Source: Microbacteriaceae bacterium PS02066 | Lineage (GTDB): Bacteria; Actinomycetota; Actinomycetes; Actinomycetales; Microbacteriaceae | Assembly: GCA_029959545.1 (NCBI GenBank) | Contig: JASCPH010000026.1 | Coordinates: 1-41,012, forward strand | DNA: 41,012 nt | Direction of reading: 5' to 3' | In this document: positions 6,585 to 15,218 of the stretch, piece after piece | Layout: each line of letters starts with the position of its first letter | How positions within the stretch are numbered: the stretch's first letter is position 1 | Notes under the pieces: model-generated | What the model was told of the DNA's origin: nothing | Databases searched by the model: none | What the model saw: the letters and a program-made list of their open reading frames with translations, nothing else | Translations under genes and position numbers: made by a program

Positions 6585-9488
6585 TTGCTGGTGCTCCTCG
6601 CTGCGTTCGCCCTCGTTCCTCTGCTGTTGCCCTGGCTCGTGTCTCGCCTCGGGGCTCGTGCGTTCGCGGTGGCGGCGGTGCTGCCGATCATCGCTTTCGG
6701 GCACACCTTGTGGCTCGCGCCGCAGGTTCTGTCGGGCGGCATTCCGTTCGAGACATACGAATGGATGCCATCGCTCGGCATCGAGCTGTCGATGCGGATG
6801 GACATGCTCAGCTGGGTGCTGACGCTCATTGTCACCGGTGTCGGCGCGCTCGTCATGCTCTACTGCCGCTGGTACTTCGCGGGAAAACGCGAGGGCCTCG
6901 GTCAGTTCTCCGCCGTGCTCCTCGCCTTCGCGGGCGCGATGTACGGACTCGTGCTCACCGACGACATCGTCGTGCTGGTCATGCTGTGGGAGATCACGAG
7001 CGTGCTGTCGTATCTGCTCATCGGCTACTACCACGCACGTGGTGTCAGCCGCCGTGCAGCACTGCAGGCTCTGCTGGTCACCACCCTCGGCGGACTCGTC
7101 ATGCTGATCGGCGTCGTGCTGATCGTCGTCGAGGCGGGCACCACGAGCATCTCGACGATCCTCGCCGAGGCTCCCACCGGTGCCACCGTCAACGCCGCGC
7201 TCGTGCTGCTGCTGGTCGGCGCGCTGAGCAAGTCCGCGATCTTCCCCTTCCACTTCTGGCTCCCTGGCGCCATGGCCGCGCCCACGCCCGTCAGCGCGTA
7301 CCTGCACGCGGCCGCCATGGTCAAAGCCGGCATCTACCTGATCGCCCGTTTCGCGCCCGTCTACGCGGAGGCCGATCCGTGGCGCCCGATCATCGTGTGC
7401 CTCGGCGTCTTCACCATGCTGCTGGGCGGCGTGCAGGCCCTGCGTGAATCGGACCTCAAACGCATCCTGGCCTTCGGCACGGTGAGCCAGCTCGGTTTCC
7501 TGACGGTCGTCCTCGGCTTCGGCACGAGGGAGGCAGCCCTCGCGGGCCTCGCGCTCCTGCTGAGTCACGCTCTCTTCAAGTCCTCGCTGTTCCTCGTCGT
7601 CGGCGTCATCGACCGTCAGCTCTCCACTCGCGACATCAACGAGCTCTCTGGCGTGGGGCGGCAGGCGCCGACGCTCGCGACCTTCTCGATCATCGCCGTC
7701 GCCTCCATGGCCGGGGTCATCCCGACGATCGGGTTCGTCGCGAAGGAATCCGCGCTCGCGGCGTTCCTCGACGACGGATCTGTGTGGGCGGCGGTCGCGC
7801 TCATCGGCATCCTCATCGGATCGGCGCTGACGGCCGCGTACGGCATCCGCTTCATCTGGGGTGCGTTCTGGACCAAGAAGGACGCGGCCGGCGCGGCGCG
7901 TGAGCGCACCGAATGGCCCGACCCGCCCGTCGGCTTCCTCGCGGCGCCCGTCATGCTCTCCGGCCTCACTCTCGTGTCGGGGCTCACCGCACACTGGGTC
8001 GACACCGCGTTCGCGCGATACGCCGAGCTCGCCCCGCCCGCAGGCGAGAAGGCCACGCATCTGGCGCTGTGGCACGGGTTCGAGCCCGCACTATTTCTCT
8101 CGCTAGGCACGCTGGCGGTGGGCGCGTTCCTGTTCTGGTTCGCTCTGAAGGTGCGCTGGTCCGAGCGTCGCCGCGTGCTGCCGTTCACCGCCGCAGACGC
8201 GTACAGCGGGGTCCTGCGCGTCATCGCCCGCATCTCGGTGTGGACGACGACCCTCACGCAGCGCGGTTCGCTGCCGGTCTACGTGGGAACGATCTTCGTC
8301 GTGTTCGTCGTCTCCCAGGGCGTCACCCTGTTCGCCGCTCCCGAGTGGCGCGCGCAGCTGGATGCCTGGCAGTCCCCCACCCAGGTCTTCGTCGCCCCCA
8401 TCATGATCGTCGCGGGCATCATCGCGGTTCGCGCGCGAAAGCGCTACACGGGCGTCGTGCTGGTTTCGGTGACGGGCCTCGGCATGGTGGTGCTGTTCGC
8501 GACGAGCGGCGCTCCCGATCTCGCGCTGACGCAGATCCTCATCGAGACCGTCACGCTCGTCGCTTTCGCGCTCGTGCTGCGCCGCATCCCTGCCCGCATG
8601 GGCGATCACAACGCTTCGGTCGCGCCAGTCGCCCGCGCGGTGCTCGCCGGAGCCGTCGGTCTCACGATGGCCTTCGTCGCGATCGTCGCCACCTCCGCGC
8701 GCGTCGAGGCACCGATCTCGCTCGCCTTCCCGGAACTCGCTTATGAAATCGGCCACGGGCGCAACGTCGTCAACGTCGCCCTGGTCGACCTCCGAGGCTG
8801 GGACACGATGGGCGAGCTGTCCGTGCTCATCCTCGCGGCCACCGGCGTCGCCTCGCTCGTGTTCGTCACGCACCGCTCCGATACGCTCTCCGACTTCACC
8901 AAGCCGCTTCCCCGCATCCCTCGCCGACGTCCGCTGCTCGAGACGTCGGAGGGCCTGCGCCCCCAAGGCGCGGGCGAGAGCGGTCGCCGCGCCTGGCTCG
9001 TCGGGGGCGCGAAGGTCAAGCCGGAGAACCGGTCGATCCTGCTCGAAGTCGTCGTGCGGATCCTGTTCCACTCGATCATCATCGTGTCGCTGTACGTGCT
9101 GTTCGCCGGTCACAACCTTCCCGGCGGCGGGTTCGCGGGCGGTCTCATCGCGGGCATGGCGCTCGTCATGCGCTACGTCGCCGGCGGCCGCTACGAGCTC
9201 GGTGCCGCAGCCCCGACGGATGCGGGGCGTCTGCTCGGCGTGGGCATGCTGCTCGCCGTCGGAACCGCCGTCGTGCCGCTGTTCTTCGGCGTGGACCCCT
9301 TGACCAGCACCTGGTTCGACGCGACGCTGCCCGTACTCGGCCACGTCGAGTTCGTGACGTCGACGATCTTCGACATCGGCGTGTACCTCGTCGTCATCGG
9401 ACTCGTGCTCGACGTGCTCCGCAGCCTCGGCGCCGAGGTCGACCGCCAGAAGCTCCAGCTGGAGCAGCAGGAGGCCGGTGCCCGATGA
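6585..9488 (+). CDS. mrpA: Na+/H+ antiporter subunit MrpA with fused MrpB domain
   Basis: The 967-residue membrane protein has an N-terminal NuoL-like proton-translocating domain (residues about 60-420) with motifs such as FPFHFWLPGAMAAPTPVSAYLHAA and GVQALRESDLKRILAFGTVSQLGF. A middle MrpA-specific region follows, then from about residue 810 an MnhB/MrpB domain (ILFHSIIIVSLYVLFAGHN, then PGGGFAGGLIAG). MrpA-B fusion is normal in Actinobacteria and explains the absence of a separate mrpB. The complex exchanges Na+ for H+ and supports pH and salt homeostasis. The start appears to be TTG 6585, placed five bases after GAGGAGG; GTG 6591 is the alternative. It overlaps mrpC by four bases. Confidence 0.93.
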   Translation: MLVLLAAFALVPLLLPWLVSRLGARAFAVAAVLPIIAFGHTLWLAPQVLSGGIPFETYEWMPSLGIELSMRMDMLSWVLTLIVTGVGALVMLYCRWYFAGKREGLGQFSAVLLAFAGAMYGLVLTDDIVVLVMLWEITSVLSYLLIGYYHARGVSRRAALQALLVTTLGGLVMLIGVVLIVVEAGTTSISTILAEAPTGATVNAALVLLLVGALSKSAIFPFHFWLPGAMAAPTPVSAYLHAAAMVKAGIYLIARFAPVYAEADPWRPIIVCLGVFTMLLGGVQALRESDLKRILAFGTVSQLGFLTVVLGFGTREAALAGLALLLSHALFKSSLFLVVGVIDRQLSTRDINELSGVGRQAPTLATFSIIAVASMAGVIPTIGFVAKESALAAFLDDGSVWAAVALIGILIGSALTAAYGIRFIWGAFWTKKDAAGAARERTEWPDPPVGFLAAPVMLSGLTLVSGLTAHWVDTAFARYAELAPPAGEKATHLALWHGFEPALFLSLGTLAVGAFLFWFALKVRWSERRRVLPFTAADAYSGVLRVIARISVWTTTLTQRGSLPVYVGTIFVVFVVSQGVTLFAAPEWRAQLDAWQSPTQVFVAPIMIVAGIIAVRARKRYTGVVLVSVTGLGMVVLFATSGAPDLALTQILIETVTLVAFALVLRRIPARMGDHNASVAPVARAVLAGAVGLTMAFVAIVATSARVEAPISLAFPELAYEIGHGRNVVNVALVDLRGWDTMGELSVLILAATGVASLVFVTHRSDTLSDFTKPLPRIPRRRPLLETSEGLRPQGAGESGRRAWLVGGAKVKPENRSILLEVVVRILFHSIIIVSLYVLFAGHNLPGGGFAGGLIAGMALVMRYVAGGRYELGAAAPTDAGRLLGVGMLLAVGTAVVPLFFGVDPLTSTWFDATLPVLGHVEFVTSTIFDIGVYLVVIGLVLDVLRSLGAEVDRQKLQLEQQEAGAR

Positions 9489-10024
9489 GTGTCTCCGTGG
9501 TCCTGATCGCCGTCATGGCCGTGCTCTTCGCGTGCGGCGTGTACGCGATGCTCGAACGCAGCCTCACGCGGGTACTGATCGGATTCCTGCTGCTCGGCAA
9601 CGCCGCGAACCTGCTGCTTCTCATCGTGATGGGCTTCCCCGGAACCGCGCCCTTCTTCGCGAAAGGCGTCGACTCGGCGGAGTTCTCCGACCCGCTCCCC
9701 CAGGCACTCACACTGACGGCGATCGTGATCACCTTCGCGGTCTCGGCGTTCCTGCTTGCGCTGATCTACCGCTCCTGGCAGCTGGGCCAGGCCGACACCG
9801 TCGAGGACGACGTCGAGGACATCGCACTTCGCGGTCGCGCCGCCGAAGACGAAGAGGCGATGGAGGACGAGTTCACCGCGGACGATGCGACGACGGACTT
9901 CGTGGATGCGGCGAGCGTGCCCATCACGGTGCTCGGGAGCCTCGACGTCCCCGGCATTCGAGACGACGCACCGACCGACCGACCGACCAGCAGGCGCGAT
10001 GAGAACGAGGAGGGCGAGCGATGA
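9485..10024 (+). CDS. mrpC: Na+/H+ antiporter subunit MrpC with long acidic tail
   Basis: Residues 1-100 form three helices of the NuoK-like MrpC fold (ARSLTRVLIGFLLLGNA-type segment written here as ERSLTRVLIGFLLLGNAANL, and DPLPQALTLTAIVITFAVSA). The last 80 or so residues are an acidic, probably disordered cytoplasmic tail (DDVEDIALRG, EDEEAMEDEF). MrpC of Bacillus is about 112 residues, so the tail is an extension. The gene overlaps mrpA (4 bases) and mrpD (ATGA), so translation is coupled. A CCGA tetranucleotide repeat lies in the tail at 9971-9986. Confidence 0.92.
   Translation: MSVSVVLIAVMAVLFACGVYAMLERSLTRVLIGFLLLGNAANLLLLIVMGFPGTAPFFAKGVDSAEFSDPLPQALTLTAIVITFAVSAFLLALIYRSWQLGQADTVEDDVEDIALRGRAAEDEEAMEDEFTADDATTDFVDAASVPITVLGSLDVPGIRDDAPTDRPTSRRDENEEGER
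9971..9986 (+). repeat. CCGA tetranucleotide repeat (four units) in mrpC tail
   Basis: Four tandem CCGA units followed by CC encode the segment APTDRPT of the MrpC tail. Loss or gain of one unit would shift the reading frame before the stop that overlaps the mrpD start. Confidence 0.75.
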
Positions 10025-11586
10025 ACGCACTGGTTCCCCTCCTGGTCACCCTGCCGCTCATCGGCGCAGCCATCGCGCTCGTGTTCGGTCGGCGTCGGCG
10101 CGTTCAGGTCGCCGTCTCGATCACGACCCTCACTGCGGTGCTCGCCATCGCGGCGGTGCTGCTCGTGGTCGTCGACTCCGGCCAGCCGCTGGCGGTCGCC
10201 GTGGGCGGATGGCCGATCCCCTTCGGCATCGTGCTGTACGTCGACCGGCTGGCGGCGCTGCTGGTGGTGGTCTCGAGCGTCGTGCTGCTCGCGGTCCTTC
10301 TCTTCTCGGTCGGCCAGGGAGCCGCCGACGGCGACGAGGAGACCCCGGTCTCGATCTTCCACCCGTCGTACCTCATCCTCGCGGCGGGCATCTTCAACGC
10401 GTTCATCGCGGGCGACCTCTTCAACCTCTACGTGGGCTTCGAGATCCTGCTCGTCGCGTCCTACGTGCTGATCACCCTCGGCGGCACCGAGTCCCGCATC
10501 CGTGCCGGGATCGTCTACATCGTCGTCTCGCTCGTCTCCTCGATCCTCTTCCTCGCCTCGATCGCCATGATCTACGGCGCCCTCGGCACCGTGAACATGG
10601 CGCAGATCGCCGAACGGATGGGGGAGCTGCCGCAGCACGTACAGCTCACGCTGCACCTCATGCTCCTACTCGCCTTCAGCATCAAGGCAGCCGTCTTCCC
10701 GCTGTCGTTCTGGCTGCCCGACTCTTACCCCACAGCCCCCGCGCCGGTCACGGCCGTGTTCGCGGGCCTGCTGACCAAGGTCGGCGTCTACGCCCTCATC
10801 CGCACCGAGACGCAGCTGTTCCCCGACAGCAACGTGAATGTGCTGCTGCTGATCGTCGCCCTCGCCACGATGATCGTCGGCGTGCTCGGTGCGGTCGCCC
10901 AGGCCGAGCTCAAACGAATCCTGTCGTTCACCCTCGTGAGCCACGTGGGCTACATGGTGTTCGGGCTCGCGATCGCGACCCCCGCGGCGATCGGCGCCAC
11001 GATTTACTACATGGTCCACCACATCGTGGTGCAGACGACCTTGTTCCTCGCCGTCGGGCTCATCGAGCGTCGCGCCGGCAGCACGTCGATCCTCAAGCTG
11101 AAGGGGCTCATGCGTGCGGCTCCCGTGATCGCGGTGCTGTACTTCATCCCGGCCGTCAACCTCGGCGGGCTTCCCCCGTTCTCCGGCTTCATCGGCAAGT
11201 ACAGTCTCTTCGACGCCGCGGCCCAGGTCGGCACCCCGCTCATGATGGTCCTGATCGTGGCGGGCATCGTCACCTCGCTTCTCACGCTCTACGCGCTCAT
11301 GCGCGCATGGAACCTCGGCTTCTGGCGCGAGGACGACACGGAGGAGCCCGAGGTCGAGGCCCGCGTGGAGTACCTCGGAAACGCTCCGGCCGCCGGCATC
11401 CAGACCGAACGCCGCGTCATCCCCCGCGTCATGACCGCGGCCACCGCCGGGATGGTCGCCGTCACGGTGGCGCTCACGGTGTTCGCCGGCCCCCTCTACG
11501 ACATGTGCACCCGCATCGGCGACGCGCTGCTGCAACCCGTTCAGCTCGTGCAGCTGGAGACGCAGTCCGGGGAGGTCGATCAGTGA
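10021..11586 (+). CDS. mrpD: Na+/H+ antiporter subunit MrpD
   Basis: The 521-residue, roughly 14-helix protein belongs to the NuoN/MrpD proton-translocating family. It shows AGDLFNLYVGFEILLVASYV (the family glutamate in helix 5), FPLSFWLPDSYPTAPAPVTA with the preceding lysine helix, and AELKRILSFTLVSHVGYMVFG. The C-terminal cytoplasmic extension is moderately acidic (about residues 435-465). It starts at ATG 10021 inside the mrpC stop and ends by overlapping mrpE as GTGA. With MrpA it forms the ion-conducting core of the complex. Confidence 0.95.
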   Translation: MNALVPLLVTLPLIGAAIALVFGRRRRVQVAVSITTLTAVLAIAAVLLVVVDSGQPLAVAVGGWPIPFGIVLYVDRLAALLVVVSSVVLLAVLLFSVGQGAADGDEETPVSIFHPSYLILAAGIFNAFIAGDLFNLYVGFEILLVASYVLITLGGTESRIRAGIVYIVVSLVSSILFLASIAMIYGALGTVNMAQIAERMGELPQHVQLTLHLMLLLAFSIKAAVFPLSFWLPDSYPTAPAPVTAVFAGLLTKVGVYALIRTETQLFPDSNVNVLLLIVALATMIVGVLGAVAQAELKRILSFTLVSHVGYMVFGLAIATPAAIGATIYYMVHHIVVQTTLFLAVGLIERRAGSTSILKLKGLMRAAPVIAVLYFIPAVNLGGLPPFSGFIGKYSLFDAAAQVGTPLMMVLIVAGIVTSLLTLYALMRAWNLGFWREDDTEEPEVEARVEYLGNAPAAGIQTERRVIPRVMTAATAGMVAVTVALTVFAGPLYDMCTRIGDALLQPVQLVQLETQSGEVDQ

Positions 11587-12176
11587 TCCGACACCTTCGC
11601 GGCCCCAAAGGACTCATCGCCCAGACCTGGCGGCAACTGCCGTTCTTCCTGTGGCTCGTCGCACTCTGGATGCTGCTGTGGGGTCAGTTCACGGTCATCG
11701 CGTTCCTGACCGGACTCGTGGCGGCGATCCTCGTCACCCGGGTCTTCCGGCTGCCGCCGGTGGAGCTCTCCGGGCGGGTCAACCTCTGGTACGGCCTCGT
11801 GTTCGTCCTCGCCTTCCTCGGCGCGCTCGTCAAGGGTTCGCTGCTCGTGGCCTGGCAGGTGGTGAATCCTCGGCGCTATCCCGGAGTCGCGGTCATCGCG
11901 GTGCCGCTCGCCACGAACGACGAGCTGATCCTCGCGCACACCGCGGTCACCGCATCCCTCATCCCGGGATCGCTCGTGATCGACATCGACCGCGACGAGA
12001 GCATCCTGTACCTGCACGTGATCGGCGTGAACTCGGATGCGGACGTCGAGGCGCAGCGCCGCCAGGTGCAGCGCTGGGAGCGGCGGATCGTGCGCGCGGT
12101 CGGCTCGCGCGCGCAGCTCTCGCAGGTCGCGCCGGCCCGCACGGATGGCGCCCAGGCGAAGGAGGCCAGCCGATGA
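11583..12176 (+). CDS. mrpE: Na+/H+ antiporter subunit MrpE
   Basis: The 197-residue protein matches the MNHE family. Two or three N-terminal helices (FFLWLVALWMLLWGQFTVIA) are followed by RVNLWYGLVFVLAFLGALVKGSL and the conserved core HTAVTASLIPGSLVIDID, then DVEAQRRQVQRWERRIVRA. A roughly 25-residue polar tail extends past the usual end. It starts at GTG 11583, overlapping the mrpD stop, and its own stop overlaps the mrpF ATG. Confidence 0.93.
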   Translation: MIRHLRGPKGLIAQTWRQLPFFLWLVALWMLLWGQFTVIAFLTGLVAAILVTRVFRLPPVELSGRVNLWYGLVFVLAFLGALVKGSLLVAWQVVNPRRYPGVAVIAVPLATNDELILAHTAVTASLIPGSLVIDIDRDESILYLHVIGVNSDADVEAQRRQVQRWERRIVRAVGSRAQLSQVAPARTDGAQAKEASR

Positions 12177-12442
12177 ACCCGCTGCTCGTGGTGATCTACC
12201 TCGTCTTCGCCGTGGCCGCACTGCTCACGCTGTGGCGCGTCATCAAGGGGCCGTCGATCCTTGATCGGGTCGTCGCCAGTGACGTGCTGCTGACCGAGGT
12301 CATGTGCGTGCTGGGCGCGGAGATGGCGATCAACCACCACACCCGCACGCTGCCCGTGCTGCTGGTGATCGCCGCGGTCGGCGTGTTCGGATCGATCTCG
12401 ATCGCGCGGTTCGTCGCGAGGAAGGACGCGAACCAGCGATGA
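12173..12442 (+). CDS. mrpF: Na+/H+ antiporter subunit MrpF
   Basis: This 89-residue protein with three helices carries the MrpF/PhaF signature LWRVIKGPSILDRVVASDVL at residues about 20-39 and VFGSISIARFVARKD at the end. The length is typical. It overlaps mrpE and mrpG by ATGA junctions, so the whole operon from mrpA to mrpG is continuous. Confidence 0.93.
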   Translation: MNPLLVVIYLVFAVAALLTLWRVIKGPSILDRVVASDVLLTEVMCVLGAEMAINHHTRTLPVLLVIAAVGVFGSISIARFVARKDANQR

Positions 12443-12819
12443 TCGCTCACGTCCAGGGGGATGCGGGATTCCCGATCGATGCCGTCCTCGACACCACAGC
12501 CCTCGTGCTGATCCTCATCGGCGCGCTCCTGTGCCTGACGGCGGCGATCGGCCTGCTGCGCTTCCACGACGTCCCCACACGCCTGCACGCCGCGACCAAG
12601 CCGCAGGTGCTCGGCTTCTTGCTGATCTGCCTGGCGATCGCCCTGTCGGTTCGCAGCTGGGCCGCGGTGGCCTTCCTCGTGCCGATCGCCCTCATCCAGC
12701 TCGCCACGGCCCCGCTTTCGGCGCACATGGTGGGCCGGCAGGCGTACCGCAACCGCACGCTGGACGAGGACGCGATGTACGTCGACGAGCTGCGCGACAA
12801 GGACACCGACCCGCGCTGA
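12439..12819 (+). CDS. mrpG: Na+/H+ antiporter subunit MrpG
   Basis: The 126-residue protein has three helices and the MnhG/PhaG signature IGLLRFHDVPTRLHAATKPQ (about 36-55). The core is followed by a charged C-terminal tail (NRTLDEDAMYVDELRDKD). It is the last gene of the mrp operon. The convergent HxlR gene ends only 10 bases downstream. Confidence 0.93.
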   Translation: MIAHVQGDAGFPIDAVLDTTALVLILIGALLCLTAAIGLLRFHDVPTRLHAATKPQVLGFLLICLAIALSVRSWAAVAFLVPIALIQLATAPLSAHMVGRQAYRNRTLDEDAMYVDELRDKDTDPR

Positions 12820-12827
12820 TCGGGTGA

Positions 12828-12842
12828 GGCTACGCCGTAGCC
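12828..12842. terminator. Weak hairpin between mrpG and the convergent HxlR gene
   Basis: GGCTA and TAGCC flank CGCCG, overlapping the last codons of the HxlR gene. This is the only inverted repeat in the 10-base gap region and might end both transcripts; no T run follows. Confidence 0.3.
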
Positions 12843-13210
12843 GGCTCCGACTCCCCCGCCACGATCTCGTCGGCGTTCACGGCGATCCACTCCAGCAGCG
12901 GCAGCATGCGGGACATGAGGTCTCGTCCTCGGTCGGTGAGGTGGTACTCGACGTGCGGCGGCACGGTCGGGAAGGACTCCCGCTCGACGAAGCCGTCTGC
13001 GGTGAGCTGGCGCAGGGTCGAGGCGAGCATCTTCTCGCTGATGCCGTCGACCGCCCGACGCAGCTCGCCCCACCGGAGGGTGCCGCGCACGAGGGCCGAC
13101 AGCACGAGGACCCCCCACCGGCTCATGACGTGATCGAGAACGGTCCGCGTAGGGCACGCATGGGTGAACAATCCCTCGGGCAGGGCCTGCAATTTCACAT
13201 AACTCACCAT
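12830..13210 (-). CDS. HxlR-family regulator, probable redox sensor (QorR-like)
   Basis: The 126-residue protein is a single winged helix of the HxlR family, with SRWGVLVLSALVRGTLRWGELRR and the family motif ISEKMLASTLRQLTADGFVERE, then EYHLTDRGRDL. It has exactly one cysteine, Cys19, in the N-terminal ACPTRTVLDH motif. Single-cysteine HxlR proteins such as QorR of Corynebacterium release DNA when this cysteine is oxidised and control a neighbouring quinone oxidoreductase. Here an NmrA-like reductase gene is divergent, matching that arrangement. TAAGGT (13220-13225) is a -10 candidate nine bases before ATG 13210. Redox sensing is inferred from family and context. Confidence 0.9.
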   Translation of the reverse strand: MVSYVKLQALPEGLFTHACPTRTVLDHVMSRWGVLVLSALVRGTLRWGELRRAVDGISEKMLASTLRQLTADGFVERESFPTVPPHVEYHLTDRGRDLMSRMLPLLEWIAVNADEIVAGESEPATA

Positions 13211-13213
13211 GAC

Positions 13214-13242
13214 GTGGGTACCTTACCCCAAAGTGGGTACCT
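13214..13242. promoter_or_regulatory. Tandem GTGGGTACCT boxes between HxlR gene and reductase
   Basis: GTGGGTACCT occurs at 13214-13223 and again at 13233-13242, a 19-base period that puts both on nearly the same face of the helix. Each contains the palindrome GGTACC. The first overlaps the HxlR -10 box. They are probable HxlR operators controlling both divergent genes. Confidence 0.6.
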
Positions 13243-13308
13243 GGCAAAGGGAATGTCAAGGGCGGAAGGTGGGCTTACCCCCACGTACCGGATCGAAAGG
13301 ACACCCCC

Positions 13309-14163
13309 ATGACCATTCTCGTCACCGCCGCGAGCGGACACCTCGGCCGTCTCATCGTCGAAAGCCTGCTCGAGCGCGGCGTCGCCGCATCCGACCTCGT
13401 CGCAGGAGCTCGCAGCCTCGACAAGGTCGCCGACCTCGCCGACCGAGGCGTGCGCACCGCCGTCGTCGACTACGACGCCCCCGAGACGCTCGACGCCGCC
13501 TTCGCCGGGATCGACCGCGTTGTCCTCGTCTCCGGCTCGGAGGTCGGCAAGCGCCTCGCTCAGCACCAGGCCGTCATCGACGCCGCCGTCGCGGCAGGCG
13601 TGGGCGGGCTGGTCTACACGAGCCTCTACCACGCGACCACGAGCCCGCTGCCCTTGGCTGCCGAGCACGTAGCCACCGAAGAGGCACTCGCCGCATCCGG
13701 CCTTCGCTACACGATCCTCCGCAACAACTGGTACATCGAGAACTACGCGCAGGATGTGGCACGCGCCGCCGAGTCCGGCGTGATCGCGGCCGCCGTCGCC
13801 GACGGGAAGGTGGCCGCTGCCGCCCGCGCCGACTACGCCGAGGCCGCGGCCGTCGTCGCGACGGACGACGCGTACCTCGGCCGCGTGCTCGAGCTCGCCG
13901 GCGACGTGGCGTTCGGCTACGCCGATCTCGCCGCTGCGGCAGCTGAGATCCACGGACGCGATGTCACCTACGTGGCCCTGTCCGAGGAGCAGCTGCTCGA
14001 GGCCCTGCGCGGTGTGGGCCTCGACGAGGGCACGGCCGGGTTCGTCGCCGCGCTGGACGCGGGGATCGCCGCCGGCGCCCTGGACTCCGAGGACCACACG
14101 CTGTCGCAGCTCATCGGTCGCCCGACCACCCCGCTCGTGGAGGGGCTCCGCGCCGCGCTCTGA
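13309..14163 (+). CDS. NmrA-like NAD(P)H:quinone oxidoreductase (QorB-like)
   Basis: The 284-residue protein is an atypical short-chain dehydrogenase of the NmrA/QorB (YtfG) group. The dinucleotide-binding turn TAASGHLGR is at residues 6-14, followed by GARSLDK for NADP phosphate contact, YTSLYHATTSPLPLAAEH and LRNNWYIENY. Such enzymes reduce quinones with NADPH and protect against electrophiles. The start is ATG 13309 with GAAAGGA seven bases upstream. It is divergent from the HxlR regulator with shared operator boxes and is followed by a strong terminator, so it is monocistronic. Confidence 0.9.
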   Translation: MTILVTAASGHLGRLIVESLLERGVAASDLVAGARSLDKVADLADRGVRTAVVDYDAPETLDAAFAGIDRVVLVSGSEVGKRLAQHQAVIDAAVAAGVGGLVYTSLYHATTSPLPLAAEHVATEEALAASGLRYTILRNNWYIENYAQDVARAAESGVIAAAVADGKVAAAARADYAEAAAVVATDDAYLGRVLELAGDVAFGYADLAAAAAEIHGRDVTYVALSEEQLLEALRGVGLDEGTAGFVAALDAGIAAGALDSEDHTLSQLIGRPTTPLVEGLRAAL

Positions 14164-14179
14164 TCCGGAGACGACGAAG

Positions 14180-14208
14180 GGGCACCCGCGCGATGCGGGT
14201 GCCCTTTC
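14180..14208 (+). terminator. Intrinsic terminator after the quinone reductase gene
   Basis: GGGCACCCGC (14180-14189) pairs perfectly with GCGGGTGCCC (14195-14204) around GCGAT and is followed by TTTC. It lies 16 bases after the stop and also just beyond the stop of the convergent transglycosylase gene. Confidence 0.85.
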
Positions 14209-14220
14209 TCACGAGGGCTC

Positions 14221-14955
14221 TCAGTACCAGTTGGCCGCCTGCGAGTGACCCCACGCCGCGCACGGGGTGCCGTAAGCGCGGTCGATGTAGTCCAGGCCCC
14301 ACCGGATCTGCGTGATGGCGGAGGTCTGCCAGTCGCTGCCGGACGAGGCCATCTTCGAGCCGGGCAGCGCCTGCGGGATGCCCGTGGCACCGCTGCCGGC
14401 GTTGTAGGCCTGGTAGTTCCAGCTCGACTCACGCTGCCACAGCGACTCGAGGCACGAGAACTGGTCGTCGCCCCAGCCGTAGTTCTCGGCCGCCATGCTG
14501 CGCGCGGCCGCGCGAGCGCCGTCCGGCGTGTTCGCCTGCGCGAGCGCGGCGGCTGCCGCTTCCGCGGCCGCCTGCTGTTCGGCGGCGACCTGGGCGTCGT
14601 AGGCGTTGCGCTCCGCGGTGACGCGAGCGGTCGCATCGCGCAGCACGGTGATGGACGCTTCGGCGACCGCATCCGAGAGCTCCGTGGAGGAGCTCAACCG
14701 GGCGATCTCCTTGTCGAGCGTCGTGGTGTCGGCCTTGCCTGCCGCAGAGGCCGAGACCGAGCGCGCGAGCGTGAGGTAGAGCGACGCGTCGAGGTCGATC
14801 GCACGGGGCGCAGGATCGGCGGGAGGCGTGGAGACCGACGGGGTCGGCGTGGGTGCCGCGTCGTCGGAGGCTGCGAACGCCGCCGTGGGAACGAGAAGGG
14901 GGACGGCCACCAGGGCGGCGGCAGCGCTCAACAGGGCGCGACGAAAGCGGGGCAT
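14221..14955 (-). CDS. Secreted transglycosylase-like protein
   Basis: The 244-residue protein has a Sec signal peptide (residues 1-29, cleavage near AFAA), a Pro/Thr-rich stretch and an Ala-rich coiled-coil region (about 50-155). The C-terminal domain has FSCLESLWQRESSW with the catalytic-type glutamate, YNAGSGATGIPQALPGSKM and IRWGLDYIDRAYGTPCAAW. This is the lysozyme-like transglycosylase fold common in actinobacterial aggregation-promoting or Rpf-like proteins. The two cysteines could form a disulfide. It probably cleaves or remodels peptidoglycan outside the membrane. ATG 14955 has TGGAG five bases upstream. A small open frame ends 12 bases ahead of it and may share its transcript. Confidence 0.88.
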   Translation of the reverse strand: MPRFRRALLSAAAALVAVPLLVPTAAFAASDDAAPTPTPSVSTPPADPAPRAIDLDASLYLTLARSVSASAAGKADTTTLDKEIARLSSSTELSDAVAEASITVLRDATARVTAERNAYDAQVAAEQQAAAEAAAAALAQANTPDGARAAARSMAAENYGWGDDQFSCLESLWQRESSWNYQAYNAGSGATGIPQALPGSKMASSGSDWQTSAITQIRWGLDYIDRAYGTPCAAWGHSQAANWY

Positions 14956-14967
14956 AGGGCTCCAGGG

Positions 14968-15213
14968 TCAAGCGGCCTGCCTGACGCGGGGCACGGAGAA
15001 CGCGCGGGCGCGAGTGACGTCGGGGACGATCACGCGCTGCGCCAGCAGGGTGGACAGGCCCCGTCGTCGGGGCTGCCGCCGCACGAATTCGGGCTCGCGG
15101 GCGACCTGGACACCGTAGGGGGGCTTTCTGGACGAACCGTGGCAGGACCCTGGGCGTGCGGTGTATGCGCCCGCATCCGTCCCCGCCGCCGACCACGCCC
15201 CGCGAGACTGCAT
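14968..15213 (-). CDS. Possible small unknown protein upstream of the transglycosylase
   Basis: This 81-residue frame (ATG 15213; a GTG at 15222 is also possible) has mostly G/C third positions from about residue 34 onward, and reads VQVAREPEFVRRQPRRRGLS and LLAQRVIVPDVTRARAFSV. That half is arginine-rich and looks translated; the first third is less convincing. It stops 12 bases before the transglycosylase ATG. I recognise no family, and no signal peptide or membrane helix. It may instead be a decayed gene or simply leader sequence. A 14-bp inverted repeat sits directly upstream. Confidence 0.35.
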   Translation of the reverse strand: MQSRGAWSAAGTDAGAYTARPGSCHGSSRKPPYGVQVAREPEFVRRQPRRRGLSTLLAQRVIVPDVTRARAFSVPRVRQAA

Positions 15214-15218
15214 CTCGC

